In this document: piece after piece, positions 42,992 through 45,798 of the stretch
Position numbering within the stretch: the first letter of the stretch is position 1
Layout of the letters: every line of letters begins with the position of its first letter
From: Streptomyces sp. A0958
GTDB lineage: Bacteria > Actinomycetota > Actinomycetes > Streptomycetales > Streptomycetaceae
Reading direction: 5' to 3'
DNA length: 45,798 bases
Assembly (NCBI RefSeq): GCF_004795035.1
Contig: NZ_SSBK01000044.1
Span: forward strand, 1-45,798
Position numbers and translations under genes: made by a program
The notes under the pieces: model-generated
What the model saw: only the letters and a program-made list of their open reading frames with translations
Databases searched by the model: none
Told to the model about the DNA's origin: nothing

Positions 42992-45334
42992 TTACGCCTT
43001 GGAGGAGCCGTCCTCGTCGGTGTCATCGCCGTCCTCGTCGGTGTCATCGCCGTCCTCGTCGATGCCGTCGCTGTCCGCGTCGGCCACAGCGGGAGACTCG
43101 CTGACGGGAGAGCCGCTGACGGGAGAGCCGGTGACGTCCTCGTCCTCGTCGAGGGCGTCAACGAACTCGACGCCGTCCAGCTCGGCGAGGCGGTCCGACG
43201 CGTCCGTGGCGCCGTCCTTGTCGGCCTCCAGCGCCTTGCCGAACCACTCGCGCGCCTCGTCCTCGCGGCCCGCCGCGAGCAGCGCGTCGGCGTACGCGTA
43301 GCGCAGGCGCGGCGTCCACGAGTGCACGGCGCTCGACGCCAGCTCGGGGCTCTGCAGCGTCACGATGGCGGCGTCGATCTGGCCCATGTCCCGGCGGGCA
43401 CCGGCGGCCACGAGCCGCATCTCGACCTGTCCGGCCTTGTCCAGCTTCTGCACCTCGGGCTCACCGGCCATCGCCATGGCCTTCTCGGGCCGGCCGAGGC
43501 CGCGCTCGCAGTCGGCCATGACCGGCCACAGCTCCACGGACCCGGTCATCCGCCGGGAGGCCCGGAACTCCGCCAGCGCCTCCGCGTACTTCTGGGTGGC
43601 ATAGGCGGCGAAGCCGGCGGCCTCACGGACGGCGGCGACGCGCGAGGCCAGCCGAAGGGCGATGCGCGAGTACGCGTACGCCTGCTCGGGGTCCTCGTCG
43701 ATGAGCCGGGCCACCATGACCAGGTTCCTCGCCACGTCCTCGGCCAGCGTCTTCGGCAGGCTCAGCAGCTCCTGACGGACGTCCTGGTCGATCTCGTGAC
43801 CGGTGACGTCGTCGGGGATGGGCAGCCGCTTGATGGGCTCGCGGTCCCGGTCGTCCCGGCGCTCGTACCCGCCCGGACGGCCACCCCGGTCGTCCCGGCC
43901 CCGGTAACCGCCGCGGTCCCGGTCGTCCCGCCCGCGGAAGCCGCCGCCACGGTTGTCGTCGCGACGCGGCGCACGGTCACGGTCGCGGTCGTCACGGCGG
44001 AAGCCGCCACCGCCACCGCCACCGGTCGGCCGGCTGTCGTCACGACGGGGGCCACGGGGGCGGTCGTCGCGCCGGTCGTCCCTGCGGTCGTCGCGCCGCT
44101 CGTAGCCGCCCGGACGACCACCACGGTCGTCCTCGCGACGCGGGGCCCGGTCACGGTCGCGGTCACGGTCGTCACGGCGGAAGCCACCGCCGCCGAAGTT
44201 GCTCCCACGGTCATCGCGGCGGAAGCCGCCACCGGAGGAGGAGCCGCCGCCACGGTCGTCACGGCGGAAGCCACCGCCGGAGTTGCCGCCACGGTCGTCG
44301 CGGCGGAAGCCGGCACCACGGTTGTCATCATCCCGACGAGGACCACGCGGCCGGTCGTCCCGGCGATCGTCACGCCGGTCATCCCTACGGTCGTCGCGCC
44401 GCTCGAACCCGCCCGGACGACCACCACGGTCGTCCTCACGACGCGGCGCGCGGTCGTCACGCCGGAAACCGCCACCGCCGCCGCCGGAGTTGCCCCCACG
44501 GTCATCACGGCGGAAGCCGCCACCGCCGCCACCGGAGGAGTTGCCCCCGCGGTCATCACGACGGAAGCCGCCACCGGAGGAGTTGCCCCCACGGTCATCA
44601 CGACGGAACCCACCGCCGCCGGAGTTGCTCCCACGGTCATCGCGGCGGAAGCCGCCACCGGAGGAGGAGCCGCCGCCACGGTTGTCCCGGTTGTCGTCAC
44701 GGCGGAACCCGCCCTGACGGTCGTCGCGGCGGAAGCCGGCACCACGGTTGTCATCATCCCGACGAGGACCACGCGGCCGGTCGTCCCGGCGGTCGTCACG
44801 CCGGTCATCCCTACGGTCGTCGCGCCGCTCGAACCCGCCCGGACGACCACCGCGGTCGTCCTCACGACGCGGCGCGCGGTCGTCACGCCGGAACCCACCA
44901 CCGGAACCGCCGTAACCACCACCACGGTCATCACGACGGAAACCGCCACCGCCGGAGTTGCCCCCACGGTCATCACGACGGAAACCACCACCGCCACCGC
45001 CGGAGTTGCCCCCACGGTCATCACGACGGAAACCACCACCGCCGCCGCCGGAGTTGCCCCCACGGTCATCACGACGGAACCCACCACCGGAGGAGGGGCC
45101 GCCGCCACGGTTGTCGTCACGACGCGGCGCACGGTCACGGTCGCGGTCGTCGCGGCGGAAGCCGCCACCGCCACCAGTCGGCCGGCTGTCGTCACGACGG
45201 GGGCCACCGCGGTCATTGTCCCGGCGCGGACCGCGCGAACGGTCGTCACGGCCGCCGCCGAAGCCGCCCCGGTCACCGCCGTCCCGGCGACGCGGCTCGC
45301 GCTCCGAACGATCGTCGGGAGAGTTGGTGGACAT
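42992..45334 (-). CDS. TPR protein with giant Arg/Asp/Gly repeat region
   Basis: A 780-residue protein. Residues 1 to about 490 are low complexity: near-perfect repeats of GGGFRRDDRGGNSGG and RRDDRRDDR with SRPT and RAPRRE blocks. Residues about 500-710 hold TPR-like helices (AYAYSRIALRLASRVAAVREAAGFAAYATQKYAEAL...). The tail is acidic (DEDGDDTDEDGDD). The RRDDRGG tract is likely disordered and RNA- or protein-binding. ATG 45334 has AGGAG 8 nt upstream. The last gene before the rRNA operon; function unknown. Confidence 0.85.
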   Translation of the reverse strand: MSTNSPDDRSEREPRRRDGGDRGGFGGGRDDRSRGPRRDNDRGGPRRDDSRPTGGGGGFRRDDRDRDRAPRRDDNRGGGPSSGGGFRRDDRGGNSGGGGGGFRRDDRGGNSGGGGGGFRRDDRGGNSGGGGFRRDDRGGGYGGSGGGFRRDDRAPRREDDRGGRPGGFERRDDRRDDRRDDRRDDRPRGPRRDDDNRGAGFRRDDRQGGFRRDDNRDNRGGGSSSGGGFRRDDRGSNSGGGGFRRDDRGGNSSGGGFRRDDRGGNSSGGGGGGFRRDDRGGNSGGGGGGFRRDDRAPRREDDRGGRPGGFERRDDRRDDRRDDRRDDRPRGPRRDDDNRGAGFRRDDRGGNSGGGFRRDDRGGGSSSGGGFRRDDRGSNFGGGGFRRDDRDRDRDRAPRREDDRGGRPGGYERRDDRRDDRRDDRPRGPRRDDSRPTGGGGGGGFRRDDRDRDRAPRRDDNRGGGFRGRDDRDRGGYRGRDDRGGRPGGYERRDDRDREPIKRLPIPDDVTGHEIDQDVRQELLSLPKTLAEDVARNLVMVARLIDEDPEQAYAYSRIALRLASRVAAVREAAGFAAYATQKYAEALAEFRASRRMTGSVELWPVMADCERGLGRPEKAMAMAGEPEVQKLDKAGQVEMRLVAAGARRDMGQIDAAIVTLQSPELASSAVHSWTPRLRYAYADALLAAGREDEAREWFGKALEADKDGATDASDRLAELDGVEFVDALDEDEDVTGSPVSGSPVSESPAVADADSDGIDEDGDDTDEDGDDTDEDGSSKA

Positions 45335-45411
45335 CGGTGGTGCTCCTGTCATCGGGTACTACAGACATTCTTGCGCAGCCGGACATCCGACGCGCTTCGG
45401 CAAAACAAAAA

Positions 45412-45456
45412 AAGGACCCTTGGTCCCAGCGTTGAACGCTGGGACCAAGGGTCCTT
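45412..45456 (-). terminator. rRNA operon terminator
   Basis: A perfect 22-bp inverted repeat around one base, just past the 5S 3' end, then a T-rich run on the minus strand. A classical intrinsic terminator of an rrn operon. Confidence 0.92.
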
Positions 45457-45464
45457 CAAAGATT

Positions 45465-45583
45465 GTTCGGCGGCGTCCTACTCTCCCACAGGGTCCCCCC
45501 TGCAGTACCATCGGCGCTGAAAGGCTTAGCTTCCGGGTTCGGAATGTAACCGGGCGTTTCCCTAACGCAATGACCACCGAAAC
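45465..45583 (-). rRNA. rrf: 5S ribosomal RNA
   Basis: On the minus strand it begins GTTTCGGTGGTCATTGCGTT and ends GGACGCCGCCGAAC. The central CCCGGTTACATTCCGAACC and GATGGTACTGCAGGGGG match actinobacterial 5S. Its length is about 119 nt. Exact ends may differ by a few bases. Confidence 0.93.
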
Positions 45584-45693
45584 CCTATTGGGTTCTAGCG
45601 AACAAGCACACTTTTCAATTAAGTTAGTGAAGCTGTTCAGCCGGTGCGATAACTGTTCGCAACCCGGGAACAACACAGTGGACGCGAGCAACT

Positions 45694-45798
45694 GAGGACA
45701 AGCCCTCGGCCTATTAGTACCAGTCAGCTCCACCCGTTACCAGGCTTCCACATCTGGCCTATCAACCCAGTCGTCTACTGGGAGCCTTAACCAATCAA
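45694..45798 (-). rRNA. rrl: 23S ribosomal RNA, 3' end (cut by window edge)
   Basis: The minus-strand sequence GGTACTAATAGGCCGAGGGC is the conserved 23S 3' end, separated from 5S by about 110 nt with no tRNA. Only the last 105 nt or so are inside the window. Confidence 0.92.

Noticed and set aside
43322..45520. Very long plus-strand open frame opposite the TPR protein
   Set aside because: It exists because the Arg/Asp/Gly repeats of the minus-strand gene lack stop codons in all frames. It has no ribosome site, runs into the 5S rRNA gene and encodes only Val/Thr/Ala repeats.
45584..45693. tRNA in the 23S-5S spacer
   Set aside because: No cloverleaf or TTC-loop pattern is visible, and the spacer is only about 110 nt.

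Overview
The window is a chromosomal segment of a high-GC actinomycete, almost certainly a Streptomyces or close relative. The evidence is the strong GC bias at third codon positions, the frequent GTG starts with GGAGG-type ribosome sites, the gene order der-plsC-cmk-tyrA-aroH and parA-scpA-scpB-rluB, recN-NAD kinase-TlyA neighbours, a DmdR/IdeR-type iron box, and a streptomycete-type 5S/23S rRNA end at the right edge. Everything is called from sequence reading and remembered family motifs; no search was run.

Layout. 1-2.4 kb: a small I78-type inhibitor and two actinobacterial proteins of unknown role. 2.4-7 kb (minus): Der GTPase, acyltransferase, CMP kinase, prephenate dehydrogenase and chorismate mutase. 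7-12.1 kb: an NAD/ADP-ribose block in which pnuC, a NadR-like bifunctional enzyme, a NrtR-like Nudix regulator, an ADP-ribosylglycohydrolase and a nucleotidyltransferase form one minus-strand operon. Its first three junctions overlap by 4 nt and the last has a 3-nt gap. A 17-bp perfect palindrome lies at the pnuC promoter, and a second nucleotidyltransferase converges on the operon's end. 12.2-17 kb (minus): parA, a basic protein possibly of the ribbon-helix-helix type, scpA, scpB and rluB, a chromosome-segregation/condensin operon. 17.3-23.2 kb (minus): alanine dehydrogenase, an AfsR-like P-loop/TPR protein, an ADP-ribose Nudix hydrolase and CTP synthase. 23.6-25.4 kb (plus): a GH15 glycosidase.

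25.4-30.3 kb is an accessory island of decayed mobile DNA: a frameshifted TnsA-like endonuclease, a truncated TnsB-like start joined to a LysR-like HTH scrap, and two identical 34-bp copies of an IS5-type transposase 3' end. Those copies flank an intact three-gene operon (AraC regulator, cupin, MDR oxidoreductase). Core genes resume at 30.4 kb with a rhodanese and a GT4 glycosyltransferase. A 20-bp tandem array follows, then recN, NAD kinase, TlyA, two small proteins, an iron-boxed siderophore ABC uptake operon without its binding protein, a HAD phosphatase, a DUF1015 protein, a very repetitive Arg/Asp/Gly-rich TPR protein, and the 3' end of an rRNA operon (23S-5S-terminator, minus strand).

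The parts most worth a second look are the NAD/ADP-ribose operon with its palindrome and altered NadR P-loop, the 34-bp duplication around the AraC-cupin-MDR cargo, and the 20-bp array downstream of recN. The core housekeeping genes look ordinary.
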